Shown here piece after piece: positions 29,108 to 39,289 of a stretch of DNA of 41,483 nt. The translations under genes and the position numbers were made by a program. This stretch comes from a virus. The notes beneath the pieces were generated by a model. It searched no databases. It saw only the letters and a list, made by a program, of their open reading frames with translations, and was not told the origin of the DNA. Positions within the stretch are counted from its first letter, which is position 1. Every line of letters begins with the position of its first letter. Location: positions 1 to 41,483 of IMG/VR virus record IMGVR_UViG_3300008261_000047. One strand, written 5' to 3'.

Positions 29108-31924
29108 ATGCCTAGCAGAATCAGAGGTGTAACCCCAAGAAGAAGAACACGGGTGATAATGAATTACCCGGTTCCCAACATTACCACGCCTTCTTTTTCT
29201 CTCAAGCGTCAATACGATGAAATTGCGCCGGTCAAAAACTCAAAAAACGTAGACGTTAAATTTACACCGGGAACCGGGTGGATGCTGGAGCAATACCATG
29301 AGACGGTATCTTATGTGCATGAACTTGCGGTTGCCGACGGTTCGGTGATTGCCGGGTCGGTTCCAACGGGGGTTCTTTTTAATAAGATCCAAAGAAGGCC
29401 TACTGAACTTACCAACCTCGGAACAACTACCATAAGAACGTCGGGCGATAACTTTTATCAAAAAACGGTTTCAGCCGGTGGGAATTGGGACGCTGCAAAG
29501 CTATCAGCAGATGAGACTTCTTACCCACCTCCGTCCGAAACTGAAAACGTTTTGCTGGACAGGGTTTATGTTTCGACCGCCAACGATGAACCACACCGGC
29601 CAAATTGGTTTCGGTTCTATATTCCGGGTTCGTCTGGTCAAACTCCAGTTCAACTTGTGGCCCGGTTCTACTTTACGGCAATGCCGTCAAACAGGGCAAA
29701 CGTAACCGCAAACCAACCAACCGGACAGTATTGTTTATCCCTATACGGAGACGCAACATTTATTCTTCGGGAAAAGCTCACCGACAATACTTGGACTTCA
29801 AGGTATAGCGGAAGGTGGTGCAAACCTCAAAACGTAGTAGGCCGTTGGCACATGGTCGGGATTGGTTCCGACATATACTACGATAGTGTAAATAATGTAT
29901 ACAACGGTACAACGCTCAACCTTAGGTTTGAAGACCTTGACTCGGATCTGATTGTCAACAACGCTGTTTCGGGAATTATTCCGGCGGCAAAAATTGGCAA
30001 CCAAGTAGTGGTTCCGACCAATACTTACAGTTTCAACAATGTTAGCAACTGGCAACCAGTTCCATCAAAAGTAAGAATAGACATTCGCCGGGACACCCGA
30101 ATGAAGTTTAATGTTTACTTTGGTCAATTCAAACCGACCGGAACGTTTACCACCAAGCAATTTGCGTTGTTTACTTTTACGGGTACGACGACTCAGCCTA
30201 TTAAGGTAACGTGCTACGGATCGTTCCCTGCCGGCACAAGTATTGATATTGAACTGTTTGCTGGAGATGGAACCGCTTGCACTCCTACCGGAGCAACCAC
30301 CCAATTTTTAGACGCTGCTTTTAGAGACTTTACCGGAGTTCAATCGGCAAGAGGATATTTTGCAAGGATCACGCTAAACTCCGCAACGGGAAGTTTTTCT
30401 CCTATCATCAAAAGCATTTTGTATGCTCGGAGTCCGGCGGCGGTTTACTCTAACCCTACGCCGGTCACCGTAACGGGAAGCGGTCAGAACGGAATAGAAT
30501 CGGTAAGCATAAGCGGTGAAGGTCGAGACTTTACTACGTCCACCGCTTCGATCGTCATTAACGACCTTTCTGGTGTTTACGCAAACCTTTTAGATAACAA
30601 AGCCGGGTTTCCGATTAAGGTTGAAGTAGATACGCTTGATGCCAACGATACCGTTATTTCTACAACAAGGGTATTTGAAGGAAGAGTCGTAAGGGCAATG
30701 AAGAAAACGATCGGGCGTAGCAGAAAGCCCGGTGTTCCATCTCCGTCCAACACTAATCCGGTTGACCCTTACCAAGCACGGTTTTGGGGTAAATACACTC
30801 TTTATTGCACGGGGATGTGGCAGACGCTTTACGAGTCTACGCTTCCAACTCTTAGTAACTTCGCGGAGGATCCCAACGCTCCCGGCCAACCTTACAAGGT
30901 GGGCCAAGCGATTGAAGAACTGTTTACTAAATCTGGATGGCCGGCAGAACGCTTTGACGTTCCCAATTATGCCGGATCTGGAGTAGGGGCCAACCGATTC
31001 CCAGTCAACATTATTACCGCTGCAAGCATACGAATTGAACCGTACAGCAAAGTTGGAAATGTTATTGTTGAGTTTGCCCGAAACTTTTTAGGAAGTTACG
31101 TCACTTACGATTACAACGCTTTTAAGACGGGCGTGGCATCTGGATTGTTTAGGGTGATATTGCCACCCGTCCCAAATCCGTCTACCGGGAATTACACTCG
31201 GTTGGCAGCGTTTAGGACGACTAACACGGCAGACGCCGGGATTACCGTTGCTGAAGGTCGAATGGCAAGTGTTACCAATTACAACGGCGGAACCTGCAAA
31301 CAAATATGGATTGAACGAAACAGTTTGACCGAGTGGGTAGAACCGCCAGAAGGTAACTTTGTTATTGCTACTGGAACGGGATACGCTTCTACCTTTACTG
31401 GTAGTACGCTATCTTCTGCCACCGACGGGGAAACTATTTCTTTGTCCCAAACGCTTTTCAACTATCCGGCGGCCAATTTTGGTTTTCCGTCGGGGCCGCC
31501 TAACAACTTTCCGCAACCGGATCCTACTCACCCGGATTACGTTGACGGACGACAAATACCTATTCTTATTTCTAACGCATCGCTTCAAACGCAAGCAGCG
31601 GTAGATCTTATTGCTCGGCGCGTACTTGACAATGCTTGCCACACAAAAAAGAAAAAGAGCTTTACCGCGCCTCTTTGGTTTGTTGACCAAGCAACCACCG
31701 GGGACACTTTGCAGATTGCTCCGCGTCCGTTGAAGTATGGAGACGTGGTTACGGTAGATGACGTTTTCTACGTTGTCATGTCTTGTTCGTACCAATGGGC
31801 CGCCGGGGAAGGGAACAACCAAATGATGGCACTTGAAGTAATGAATATCCCAGCGTTTGAAGCAGCTTACACCGGATCAACAAATCAAATTTACAAGACT
31901 ATTGTATCGGAGACTCACCAATGA
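29108..31924 (+). CDS. Tail hub/tip protein, 938 aa
   Basis: A large beta-rich protein after the tape measure. A second ATG at 29159 (MNYPVPNITTPSF) may be the true start, since the first 17 residues are mostly Arg. The middle has VSISGEGRDFTTSTASIVIN and TRVFEGRVVRAMK, the style of baseplate hub or Tal N-terminal domains; the C-terminus has YGDVVTVDDVFYVVMSCSYQ. It most likely forms the tail tip that binds the tube and carries fibres. Stop overlaps the next ATG. Confidence 0.6.
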   Translation: MPSRIRGVTPRRRTRVIMNYPVPNITTPSFSLKRQYDEIAPVKNSKNVDVKFTPGTGWMLEQYHETVSYVHELAVADGSVIAGSVPTGVLFNKIQRRPTELTNLGTTTIRTSGDNFYQKTVSAGGNWDAAKLSADETSYPPPSETENVLLDRVYVSTANDEPHRPNWFRFYIPGSSGQTPVQLVARFYFTAMPSNRANVTANQPTGQYCLSLYGDATFILREKLTDNTWTSRYSGRWCKPQNVVGRWHMVGIGSDIYYDSVNNVYNGTTLNLRFEDLDSDLIVNNAVSGIIPAAKIGNQVVVPTNTYSFNNVSNWQPVPSKVRIDIRRDTRMKFNVYFGQFKPTGTFTTKQFALFTFTGTTTQPIKVTCYGSFPAGTSIDIELFAGDGTACTPTGATTQFLDAAFRDFTGVQSARGYFARITLNSATGSFSPIIKSILYARSPAAVYSNPTPVTVTGSGQNGIESVSISGEGRDFTTSTASIVINDLSGVYANLLDNKAGFPIKVEVDTLDANDTVISTTRVFEGRVVRAMKKTIGRSRKPGVPSPSNTNPVDPYQARFWGKYTLYCTGMWQTLYESTLPTLSNFAEDPNAPGQPYKVGQAIEELFTKSGWPAERFDVPNYAGSGVGANRFPVNIITAASIRIEPYSKVGNVIVEFARNFLGSYVTYDYNAFKTGVASGLFRVILPPVPNPSTGNYTRLAAFRTTNTADAGITVAEGRMASVTNYNGGTCKQIWIERNSLTEWVEPPEGNFVIATGTGYASTFTGSTLSSATDGETISLSQTLFNYPAANFGFPSGPPNNFPQPDPTHPDYVDGRQIPILISNASLQTQAAVDLIARRVLDNACHTKKKKSFTAPLWFVDQATTGDTLQIAPRPLKYGDVVTVDDVFYVVMSCSYQWAAGEGNNQMMALEVMNIPAFEAAYTGSTNQIYKTIVSETHQ

Positions 31925-32121
31925 CAGGAATAGAAAATTATCGAATCGCTATGGCAAGGATGCAATCACAACGCCTTTGCCAACCAACCCCCGCCCCTAT
32001 TCAGGCGACCCAACTCTCTCAATTTTCCTACATCAATATCTCGGCTTCCGCTTATCAGTTTGCTCCTCTTTTGCAAAATACCAACGGAACATTTAATGCT
32101 CAGTCGTTGTACGATAGATAA
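31921..32121 (+). CDS. Small tail-module protein, 66 aa
   Basis: Starts MTGIENYRIAMARMQSQRLC; Gln/Ser-rich and polar. Coupled to the hub gene by ATGA and followed by another 66-codon gene. Function unknown. Confidence 0.5.
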   Translation: MTGIENYRIAMARMQSQRLCQPTPAPIQATQLSQFSYINISASAYQFAPLLQNTNGTFNAQSLYDR

Positions 32122-32123
32122 GA

Positions 32124-32324
32124 ATGATTAGCCAAATTGCGATTGATATGGGTGGATCAGGGGAACAAGTTGAAATCCCTATCAAACTTGTCGGTTGCAG
32201 TTGCCGTCTGGAAGACTTTGTGCTTGCCCTTGTCAAGTTCTCTAACGATTGGAAGAACCAAGCGGATACAAACACTCCTACTCCAAGCGAGGTAAAGCCT
32301 TGCGGGTGCGGTAATGCCGAATAA
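32124..32324 (+). CDS. Small cysteine-containing tail-module protein, 66 aa
   Basis: Starts MISQIAIDMGGSGEQVEIPI and has CSC and CGCG motifs near the middle and end, so a metal site or disulphides are possible. The end overlaps the next gene by 11 bp. Function unknown. Confidence 0.5.
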   Translation: MISQIAIDMGGSGEQVEIPIKLVGCSCRLEDFVLALVKFSNDWKNQADTNTPTPSEVKPCGCGNAE

Positions 32325-35300
32325 TGGTCTGCTGTTTGATGCGGAGGCAATCGAATGGAATCTGACTTCGACAATGAATTCCGCAAGTGGGTCAGGCTCC
32401 GGAACCCTAGCGAAAAGTCATTCTGCCAACGCCCGAACCGAGTGGGTTCCCAATGCGATCAACGTCAACACGGGCATTTATCTGGAGGTCAGCAGCTCCG
32501 ACAATGGAACCGGAACCACCGCGTGGCAAGCCAAATACGACGGCCCCGGCGCACCGTTTGGCGGTTACATAGTTACGGGGACAACCTATCTTTCTAGCGT
32601 CTCTATTATTGCTCGGGCGACTGGAGTCAAGCTTTACTGCAAGTTAACTGGATCCCTTTTCCGGACGTTGTGGACGGGAATGGAAATCTATGTCAACGGA
32701 ACGTATCAAACAACGCTCTCCGGCATAGACGTTACCAGCAACGGAACCGGGCCAAACTACGTTAACTATATCGGTGCGCCCCTTATCGCTACGGGAACTT
32801 GCTCGGCGTCAAAGGTGTTTACGCCCCCAACGTATGATCCGTGCGACCCGGAAGGGATGGAGTACATGGTTCAAGCGGATGCGTCCTCAACGGTTAATGC
32901 CGGTTGGAGGTTCAAGGTTGCCGGGTCATGGTATACATTGCCTTGTGCGGTCTGGAGTCAGAGTATTCCTAGTGGTGGTGGATCTTGTCCATACAACCTA
33001 TCGTTCAGCAACGAAGTCACCGTTACCGATACCAATTCCATTGAGATTCATTGCTATTCCTACACCAAGAGTCAGTTGACATACGACAACACAAGAGCGT
33101 TGTATCAACGGGTAATAGGTGAGTGCGTGGGGGAAGAAGGTGGAACTGTTGTATATGACCAGATTGTTCGGGCTTATTGTGCAAACCCTTGTACTGGAGT
33201 TTATGGCGATGGGTATGTTGATGCTTACTACCTCGAAACGTGGACGGAAGGTCACGGGGGCGAAGCAAGAGCAATTCCCAACCTAGAACGGGGAATCAAT
33301 CGGATCAACTCCGACTATGCGGCCCTCTGGAGAAGATTCCATTTTCCGGAGGTCAGGGGAACAGCATCCAGAACGTGTACGATTGGAGCAACGACCGTCA
33401 CTACTGGTGGGGCGTACACCGTCTACAATGACCTTGGAACCGACTTCCTTGCTTTAGTTCGGAACGCTACCAATGCGATTGAGGATTGCTTCCCGGCTAC
33501 CATCTACACTCAATCAACGGTCAGCAAGAATAAAGCGTACACCAAGTCTTGGTCATACCCAACCAGCAACGTTTGCCTTTGCCCACCTCCAAGCGTTCCT
33601 ATTCCAGCTTGTCCGGAGGGGCAAGTATTGTCTTGGAGTTGTACCAATCAACCGATTGTTGATACCCCGGCGAATCAATCGGAGTCTATCACCAACCAGT
33701 TTCCTTCGTATGTAGGAACGCTTTCAACGTATCAGGGTCATGCCGATATGCTGATGAGGTACACCGGGTCTTGGGTGAACCCTCATTGGGGACTAGCGTA
33801 CCACCGTCAGGATTGGGACGTTGACGGAACTGCAACTGACAACGACCTCTATTGGTCAACAATCAAAGAGCAATACCTGTACAATTCAGCTCTAACGTCA
33901 CCACCTAGAACGAGGAACAGCATGATTGCGTCTCCTCTCTATATTGACAACGGTAACCAACCGTTTCAGGACGCATTTTTTGGTAAGTTCCGCTGGATAG
34001 GAGTCAGCCGTTGGAAGACGTGGGTATCATCCCCACCGTCTACGCTGACCCTTTCAACTACTCGTCCGGGTAAATGGACGGCAACCGACTGCTCTATTTC
34101 ACTTGGAGCCGGAGGGATAACGGTCAGTACGTTTACCAAAACAAGTGGACTGGTGGACTTGCAGTTTGCCGATTGGACGGAGAATCCGTATCTCCTTTTG
34201 CTTAGAGCGCATAGCATGACGCTCAACTGGTCACTTACCAACGTCAAGTCTATCAAGATTGTGCTGGTCGGAGCCGATAATGTTTCAACTCCGATTGGAT
34301 CAACGCCGAATACCTATGACCTTCCTGCCGGGTGGCAGAAGAAATATGCCGGGTCTTGGGCGATTGACAACGGTGCTGGCTTGGTGTTCGACCTTGGGTT
34401 AGATACCAACCCTGCTGGAATCTCCAGCACGGTGATGGCGAATCCAGAATTAACGGTAGGTTTCCAGCTTGCAGCCCAGCAACAATACGCCCGTCTTCGG
34501 TTCGTTGTCACCCCTATCAATCCCGCTAACCCGGTGACCATTAACTGGCCTCAGTTCTCGTTGGAGCATACGCACCCCATGCTTTATTGGGAAAACAGCA
34601 AGTATCTGACGATGCTTTGGCACAATACTTGTGCAATTCGGTGGGGCAATTTGCTTTGGTATAGCCCGTCACTAGGGTTTATGGATCCACCGATAACGGC
34701 AGGGATGGACTTGCCGAACACGGTCATTGACGCTTTGGCGTACTATTACCGGGTTGTTCAGGGAACGGGTGGTTCAAGTCTTGCTTCAACCATTACCACC
34801 GACCTTTCCAGCCTTTACGATTCCTACGAGGGGCAAAGCATTGCGGTGGTGGACAAGTTCTCCAACAGCTTTATCCTACCAAAGGGGAACGGGCATGACC
34901 TTCGGTTTGCGTTGGTCAATTCGTTCTCGGAAGTGCCTCCTATGGCTTGCTTCCCGTGGAGGAAACGAGCAACTACCACTTGGCTTGCAACGGGGAGTTA
35001 TGCTCAAGTCGTCTACGACCATTGCCAAGACGGTCGGTACATCATCTCGGAAACCACCGAACCCGCCAAGTTGCAGACCTCGGCTGGAGTAGATTCCGGT
35101 TCGTTCCTTTCCCCGCCGGAACCCGGCTGGAGCATCTGGAAGTTTAACCCTACTCTTTACAATGACGAGCTGAACTGGAAGGTGGTCAGCGATAGCACGT
35201 CACCACCCGTTACCTATGCTTTGGTGCGGCCGTGGCACGGTTGGTTTTGCAACCTTGCAGAAAAGCTACCGGGTCGAAACGTATGGAACGGTATCTATCG

Positions 35301-35901
35301 GTTTGATCCGCAACTAGGCGTTTCTTGGATTAGTGCCGACCCTACCGTGGGAAACAGTTGCCGTTGGTACGGATCAGAATTTACCGTCCCGCAACCGAAT
35401 GTTACGCCGGGAGTAAATCAAATATGGTCACTCAATACGTCTATATCTGCAATAGCAAACGCAAAAGCAGTTTCCTTTGGTCGAGACATTCGTACTTGGA
35501 GATTGTATGCTCTGGTTGAAAAGAACAGACTCGGTATCTTTTCGGCGTACTCAGACGATGAGGGAGCAACTTGGACAACGCTAACGAGTTTGGGTGCGGG
35601 GAAAATGCCTTTTATTTGGGGAGATAGTTTTGGTCTTGTGCAATGCTGGATGGATGATTCGGTCAACCCTCCGGTAGCCAAAGGCCAATACCGTCACCCC
35701 GGGGATACGGCTTGGAGTGCAACCTTCACGTTCAAAGACTCTGGAGGCAACAACATTTATGTCGCTGACGGTGGAATGTGCAACATTACTCCAGCCAACG
35801 ATATGCAGGATCGTCTTGTCTGGTCACCGATTCTATACGGTGACACGACCCCGACCACCTTCTTCTCGGTTGACTATGGTCAGACATGGCAACCTCTTTA
35901 G
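32314..35901 (+). CDS. Large tail protein with Asp-box C-terminus, 1195 aa
   Basis: The longest protein of the phage. The N-terminal 300 residues are beta-rich with several Cys (TGTCSASK, YDPCDPEGM, CSxxxx CPY, CANPCTGVYGDGY), unusual for a cytoplasm-assembled tail protein. The C-terminal part has two Asp boxes of the sialidase/BNR kind, SDDEGATW at about 1080 and SVDYGQTW at about 1185, on a region that reads like a beta-propeller. This suggests carbohydrate binding or cleavage at the tail tip. The enzyme residues of a sialidase are not evident. Confidence 0.65.
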   Translation: MPNNGLLFDAEAIEWNLTSTMNSASGSGSGTLAKSHSANARTEWVPNAINVNTGIYLEVSSSDNGTGTTAWQAKYDGPGAPFGGYIVTGTTYLSSVSIIARATGVKLYCKLTGSLFRTLWTGMEIYVNGTYQTTLSGIDVTSNGTGPNYVNYIGAPLIATGTCSASKVFTPPTYDPCDPEGMEYMVQADASSTVNAGWRFKVAGSWYTLPCAVWSQSIPSGGGSCPYNLSFSNEVTVTDTNSIEIHCYSYTKSQLTYDNTRALYQRVIGECVGEEGGTVVYDQIVRAYCANPCTGVYGDGYVDAYYLETWTEGHGGEARAIPNLERGINRINSDYAALWRRFHFPEVRGTASRTCTIGATTVTTGGAYTVYNDLGTDFLALVRNATNAIEDCFPATIYTQSTVSKNKAYTKSWSYPTSNVCLCPPPSVPIPACPEGQVLSWSCTNQPIVDTPANQSESITNQFPSYVGTLSTYQGHADMLMRYTGSWVNPHWGLAYHRQDWDVDGTATDNDLYWSTIKEQYLYNSALTSPPRTRNSMIASPLYIDNGNQPFQDAFFGKFRWIGVSRWKTWVSSPPSTLTLSTTRPGKWTATDCSISLGAGGITVSTFTKTSGLVDLQFADWTENPYLLLLRAHSMTLNWSLTNVKSIKIVLVGADNVSTPIGSTPNTYDLPAGWQKKYAGSWAIDNGAGLVFDLGLDTNPAGISSTVMANPELTVGFQLAAQQQYARLRFVVTPINPANPVTINWPQFSLEHTHPMLYWENSKYLTMLWHNTCAIRWGNLLWYSPSLGFMDPPITAGMDLPNTVIDALAYYYRVVQGTGGSSLASTITTDLSSLYDSYEGQSIAVVDKFSNSFILPKGNGHDLRFALVNSFSEVPPMACFPWRKRATTTWLATGSYAQVVYDHCQDGRYIISETTEPAKLQTSAGVDSGSFLSPPEPGWSIWKFNPTLYNDELNWKVVSDSTSPPVTYALVRPWHGWFCNLAEKLPGRNVWNGIYRFDPQLGVSWISADPTVGNSCRWYGSEFTVPQPNVTPGVNQIWSLNTSISAIANAKAVSFGRDIRTWRLYALVEKNRLGIFSAYSDDEGATWTTLTSLGAGKMPFIWGDSFGLVQCWMDDSVNPPVAKGQYRHPGDTAWSATFTFKDSGGNNIYVADGGMCNITPANDMQDRLVWSPILYGDTTPTTFFSVDYGQTWQPL

Positions 35902-35910
35902 TGATTCAAA

Positions 35911-36200
35911 ATGCCATTAAACATCAATAATCTAACCGCCGGAACTCCGGTTACATTCAATGTCCAAACCTCGGTACAACGAATGGTATTCGATTCTGCT
36001 ACCGTTGCGTTCCGGATTGTCAATAACACTCCGGGGATTGTCACCGTATTGGAAGAAAACTCCGATAGCTTTATTTGCCAAGTGGATCCGGGCGCAACTG
36101 CTTTTGGTCTGATACAAAATGCTATCTTTGTTGAAGCTCAATATCCGGGGTCGGTAACGTTAACCCCTTACACTTGGGTTCCGGTTTCTAGTGGCGCACC
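35911..36200 (+). repeat. Direct repeat, copy 1 (fibre 5' module)
   Basis: About 290 bp are repeated at 37655-37944 with only scattered, mostly third-base differences. The first 45 bases are identical. The repeat encodes the common N-terminal domain of the two fibre proteins. Confidence 0.85.
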
Positions 36201-37122
36201 AAACACGTTCACTACTTCCCAAACGTTTAATGCCCCATCCAGTTTGGCTCCAGCCGTTTACTTTACAGGTGGTGGCCCCGTTTCAACGGTGATGCCAACC
36301 ATCTTTAACTTCAACAACGTGGCTCACTTTGTTGGTGGTGAAGCAGGTGTATCTAGCGTTGGAACTGGTTCAACTGCTTACACTACTTTCTATTCGGCGA
36401 CAAATACAAACATTTTGTTTAGTGCCGTTTCCTCTGGTGGATCTTATGCTTCTAGAGGAGCTGCAATTCTTAACTCCGGATTTCAGGTTACGAGTGCTAC
36501 ATGGAACAGCGTTCAATATAGGCAAAACGGAGGGTATAGCTGGAGACTTACAGAAGCAACCGCTTCAACTACTGCTTGCGGATGTGACTTTCAAATTTTT
36601 GTAACGGAAACAGGAACTAATACTACAAGGGTTACTTGGTTCCGAAACAACGGGACGTTTGAACCGTTTGCTGGTATTCGATTCGGAACTGCTGGTTTGT
36701 CGGTGCTTTCTACCTACGAGGAAGGGACTTGGACTCCGGTGGTTAGTTCAACCGGGGCAACATTTAGTGTTAACGCTACCGAAACCGTTGCAAGGTATAT
36801 TCGGATCGGGAAACAGGTTACGGTCGAATTTGCGGTTCAATTGTCCGGGGCAACTACCGGAACGACTACCAACCAAGTCAACATTGCGGGGATGCCCTAC
36901 GCCTCTCAACTGATTGGCACGGGTCACAATCATCGCCCGGTTCTTATCGGGGAAAGTTTCACTACCACCGCAACGAGCGGGCTGGTAGCAAACCTTATCG
37001 CATCAACCGCATTTAATGTTGCAGTTGCGTCCACTACGGGTGGAACATCTCCATTAACTGCTGCAACATTTAGTGGTTCTGGAGCAAGAATCACCGGAGC
37101 GTTTACCTATCAGGTGGCATAA
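35911..37122 (+). CDS. Tail fibre / receptor-binding protein 1, 403 aa
   Basis: Residues 1-95 (MPLNINNLTAGTPVTFNVQT and onward) are nearly identical to the start of the 462-residue protein at 37655. This shared domain should attach the fibre to the tail. From about residue 98 on, the sequences differ: here a Thr/Ser/Gly-rich beta region with VTWFRNNGTFEPFAGIRFGT and a C-terminal trimer-like end (SGSGARITGAFTYQVA). A typical modular fibre with its own receptor tip. Confidence 0.65.
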   Translation: MPLNINNLTAGTPVTFNVQTSVQRMVFDSATVAFRIVNNTPGIVTVLEENSDSFICQVDPGATAFGLIQNAIFVEAQYPGSVTLTPYTWVPVSSGAPNTFTTSQTFNAPSSLAPAVYFTGGGPVSTVMPTIFNFNNVAHFVGGEAGVSSVGTGSTAYTTFYSATNTNILFSAVSSGGSYASRGAAILNSGFQVTSATWNSVQYRQNGGYSWRLTEATASTTACGCDFQIFVTETGTNTTRVTWFRNNGTFEPFAGIRFGTAGLSVLSTYEEGTWTPVVSSTGATFSVNATETVARYIRIGKQVTVEFAVQLSGATTGTTTNQVNIAGMPYASQLIGTGHNHRPVLIGESFTTTATSGLVANLIASTAFNVAVASTTGGTSPLTAATFSGSGARITGAFTYQVA

Positions 37123-37123
37123 A

Positions 37124-37639
37124 ATGGAAGTAATTACTAAAGTAAAAGAAGTCGTAGTCGTACCAAAACAAGATGGTTTGGTCATTGAAGTCAGGAAAGA
37201 AGACGTCATTGTTCACAATGGCGTCGAAGTCGGGAAAGGTCAGAAGGGAGAATTCATTGACGCCTTTGAACTCTTGCCCGACCAAGTAGATGCGGTCATG
37301 GGGTTTGCGGCCAACGTTCTCGGAAAGAAGATTGACAAGGACGCCGAAATCGTTGCCATCAACGTGCAGATTGTTGAACCAGATATGTTCGTTTCTATTG
37401 CTACCGTCAATCCGTTGGTAGACGAGAACGGAGTTCGATTGGGTCAAACCGCTCCCCACCGAACGGTTATCACCCTCAGCAAAGAGGATCAGTTAGCCTT
37501 GGGTAACTTTGTTGGAAAGCAACTGGACGCCATGCACCAAGACGTTCTCGCTCACCAAGAAGCGGAACTTGCTAAGGAAGAAGCTGCACGGTTGGAAGCA
37601 GAAAAGAAAGCACAACTGGAAGCAGAATCTATCAAATAA
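37124..37639 (+). CDS. Hypothetical protein between fibre genes, 171 aa
   Basis: I chose ATG 37124, two bases after the previous stop. Starts MEVITKVKEVVVVPKQDGLV, beta-rich in the first half, then a long charged helix at the end (LAKEEAARLEAEKKAQLEAE). The helix suggests oligomerisation. It may be a fibre-assembly or connector protein, since it stands between two paralogous fibres. Confidence 0.55.
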   Translation: MEVITKVKEVVVVPKQDGLVIEVRKEDVIVHNGVEVGKGQKGEFIDAFELLPDQVDAVMGFAANVLGKKIDKDAEIVAINVQIVEPDMFVSIATVNPLVDENGVRLGQTAPHRTVITLSKEDQLALGNFVGKQLDAMHQDVLAHQEAELAKEEAARLEAEKKAQLEAESIK

Positions 37640-37654
37640 TAGGAATAAACTAAA

Positions 37655-37944
37655 ATGCCATTAAACATCAATAATCTAACCGCCGGAACTCCGGTTACAT
37701 TTAATGCCCAAACTTCGGTGCAACGGATGGTATTCGATTCTGCTACCGTTGCGTTCAGTATCGTCAATAATACTCCGGGAATTGTCACCGTTATGGAGGA
37801 AAATTCCGATAGCTTTATTTGTCAAGTAGATCCCGGAGCAACCGCCTTTGGGTTAATGCAGAACGCTATTCTGGTCGAAGCTCAATACTCCGGGCCGGTA
37901 ACTCTTACCCCTTACACTTGGGTTCCGGTTTCTAGCGGAAACGC
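37655..37944 (+). repeat. Direct repeat, copy 2 (fibre 5' module)
   Basis: Second copy of the 290-bp module at 35911-36200. Because the copies are so similar, recombination between them could delete or swap the first fibre tip and the gene between. Confidence 0.85.
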
Positions 37945-39043
37945 CAACACTTGGACGGCACAGAACATTTTCAAATCACCATCAGCAACGGTTGCTGGTG
38001 CGGTGTTTCAATCTTCGGGAACTGTTTCTTCTATTCCCGCTGGATACGGTGGAAGCAATCTTGTCGCTCAATTTATAGCGGAAGAATCTTCAGCCTTCCC
38101 TTACACGTTGTACGATGCAACGGGTAATGCTAATGGTCACATCCTAGCATTTAGACAGAGTCGTGGGACGTATGCTAGCAGAACCGCAACGCAAAACGGT
38201 GACGTACTCGGTCAATTTAACTTTGGTGGGCATAACGGAACAATCGTTGTTGACGGAAAAGCTAGAATCCAAGCGGTAGCACAAGAAACTTATACAGCAG
38301 GTGCAAACGGAACCAACCTACAATTTATTACAACTGTAGCAGGAGCAAGTACATCAACTTTGTCATTAACATTGATTGGTGGATTTGCTTCGTTTACAGG
38401 ACAAGTGGCGGCAACAGATTATCAACTGAGCAATACTGTTGGAAACACAAGAACAATTTTCTTCAGAACGTCCAGTTCAACAAGATGGACTCTTGTAGCA
38501 AATTCAACAGCAGAAAGTGGTAGCAATGCAGGAAGCAACTTTGAAATCACCAGATGGTCTGACACACAAGTTAGTCTTGGTCATATAATGCAAGCAACAC
38601 GTTCAACTGGTGACATCACTTTTAATGGTGGTGGTGGCACGTCCACTTTTACAAACGATGTCATTGCACCATTTGTGCAAATTAACAGACCAGCAGGAAA
38701 CGTCAGACCAATTCTGTATCGAAGTGGTGGTTCAACACGATGGGCAATGCAAGCTACAGCAACAGCAGAAAGTGGAAGCAACCTAGGTTCAGATTGGGCA
38801 TTGGATGCACACACAGATGCAGGTGCGTACAACTTTACCGCATTAAGCATTTCAAGAAGTTCTGGCAATGCTACTTTCTTTAACCTTGTAAATGCACCTC
38901 AATTGCGTGTTTCCACTTCAAACTCGCCAGCATCTGCAACAGCTACAGGAGCTTCTGGAATGATACGTTGGGATGCAAACTACATCTATGTTTGTACGGC
39001 TACAGACACTTGGAAACGAGTAGCGATTGCGACATGGCCGTAA
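37655..39043 (+). CDS. Tail fibre / receptor-binding protein 2, 462 aa
   Basis: Same 95-residue attachment domain as the protein at 35911. The remainder is different and contains an internal repeat: GNTRTIFFRTSSSTRW...TAESGSNAGS at about 263 and GNVRPILYRSGGSTRW...TAESGSNLGS at about 348. Between about 38230 and 38990 codons become A-rich (ACA, GCA, CAA) unlike the C-ending codons of neighbours, a sign that the tip came from elsewhere. The end (ANYIYVCTATDTWKRVAIATW) is the common C-terminal form of phage fibre tips. Confidence 0.65.
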   Translation: MPLNINNLTAGTPVTFNAQTSVQRMVFDSATVAFSIVNNTPGIVTVMEENSDSFICQVDPGATAFGLMQNAILVEAQYSGPVTLTPYTWVPVSSGNANTWTAQNIFKSPSATVAGAVFQSSGTVSSIPAGYGGSNLVAQFIAEESSAFPYTLYDATGNANGHILAFRQSRGTYASRTATQNGDVLGQFNFGGHNGTIVVDGKARIQAVAQETYTAGANGTNLQFITTVAGASTSTLSLTLIGGFASFTGQVAATDYQLSNTVGNTRTIFFRTSSSTRWTLVANSTAESGSNAGSNFEITRWSDTQVSLGHIMQATRSTGDITFNGGGGTSTFTNDVIAPFVQINRPAGNVRPILYRSGGSTRWAMQATATAESGSNLGSDWALDAHTDAGAYNFTALSISRSSGNATFFNLVNAPQLRVSTSNSPASATATGASGMIRWDANYIYVCTATDTWKRVAIATWP

Positions 39044-39061
39044 TGGGTAGACTAAAAGAAG

Positions 39062-39289
39062 ATGCCAAACATCAATTTAACCCTACAAGAATCCCAACTG
39101 CTCGTCAACATCATCAACCTTGCCCCGGTCAACGGCACGTTTGGTCAACGGCAAGACCTCATCAACGTCCTGATTCAAGTGGATCAGTTAGCAAACAAAT
39201 TGATTGCTAACCCCGTTGTTCCAGAAGGATTGCAAAGTCCCGTTGTTGCACAAGAACTCGTTGACAACGATGTTGACGTGGTAGAATAA
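39062..39289 (+). CDS. Last gene of the late unit, hypothetical protein, 75 aa
   Basis: Starts MPNINLTLQESQLLVNIINL; a small helical protein with an acidic C-terminus (ELVDNDVDVVE). It is followed after 50 bp by a strong terminator. Function unknown; similar small helical proteins end the tail module of other phages. Confidence 0.6.
   Translation: MPNINLTLQESQLLVNIINLAPVNGTFGQRQDLINVLIQVDQLANKLIANPVVPEGLQSPVVAQELVDNDVDVVE

Noticed and set aside
35911-39043. Diversity-generating retroelement acting on the fibre genes
   Set aside because: No reverse transcriptase is present and the shared part is the constant base, not a variable tip with adenine-targeted changes.
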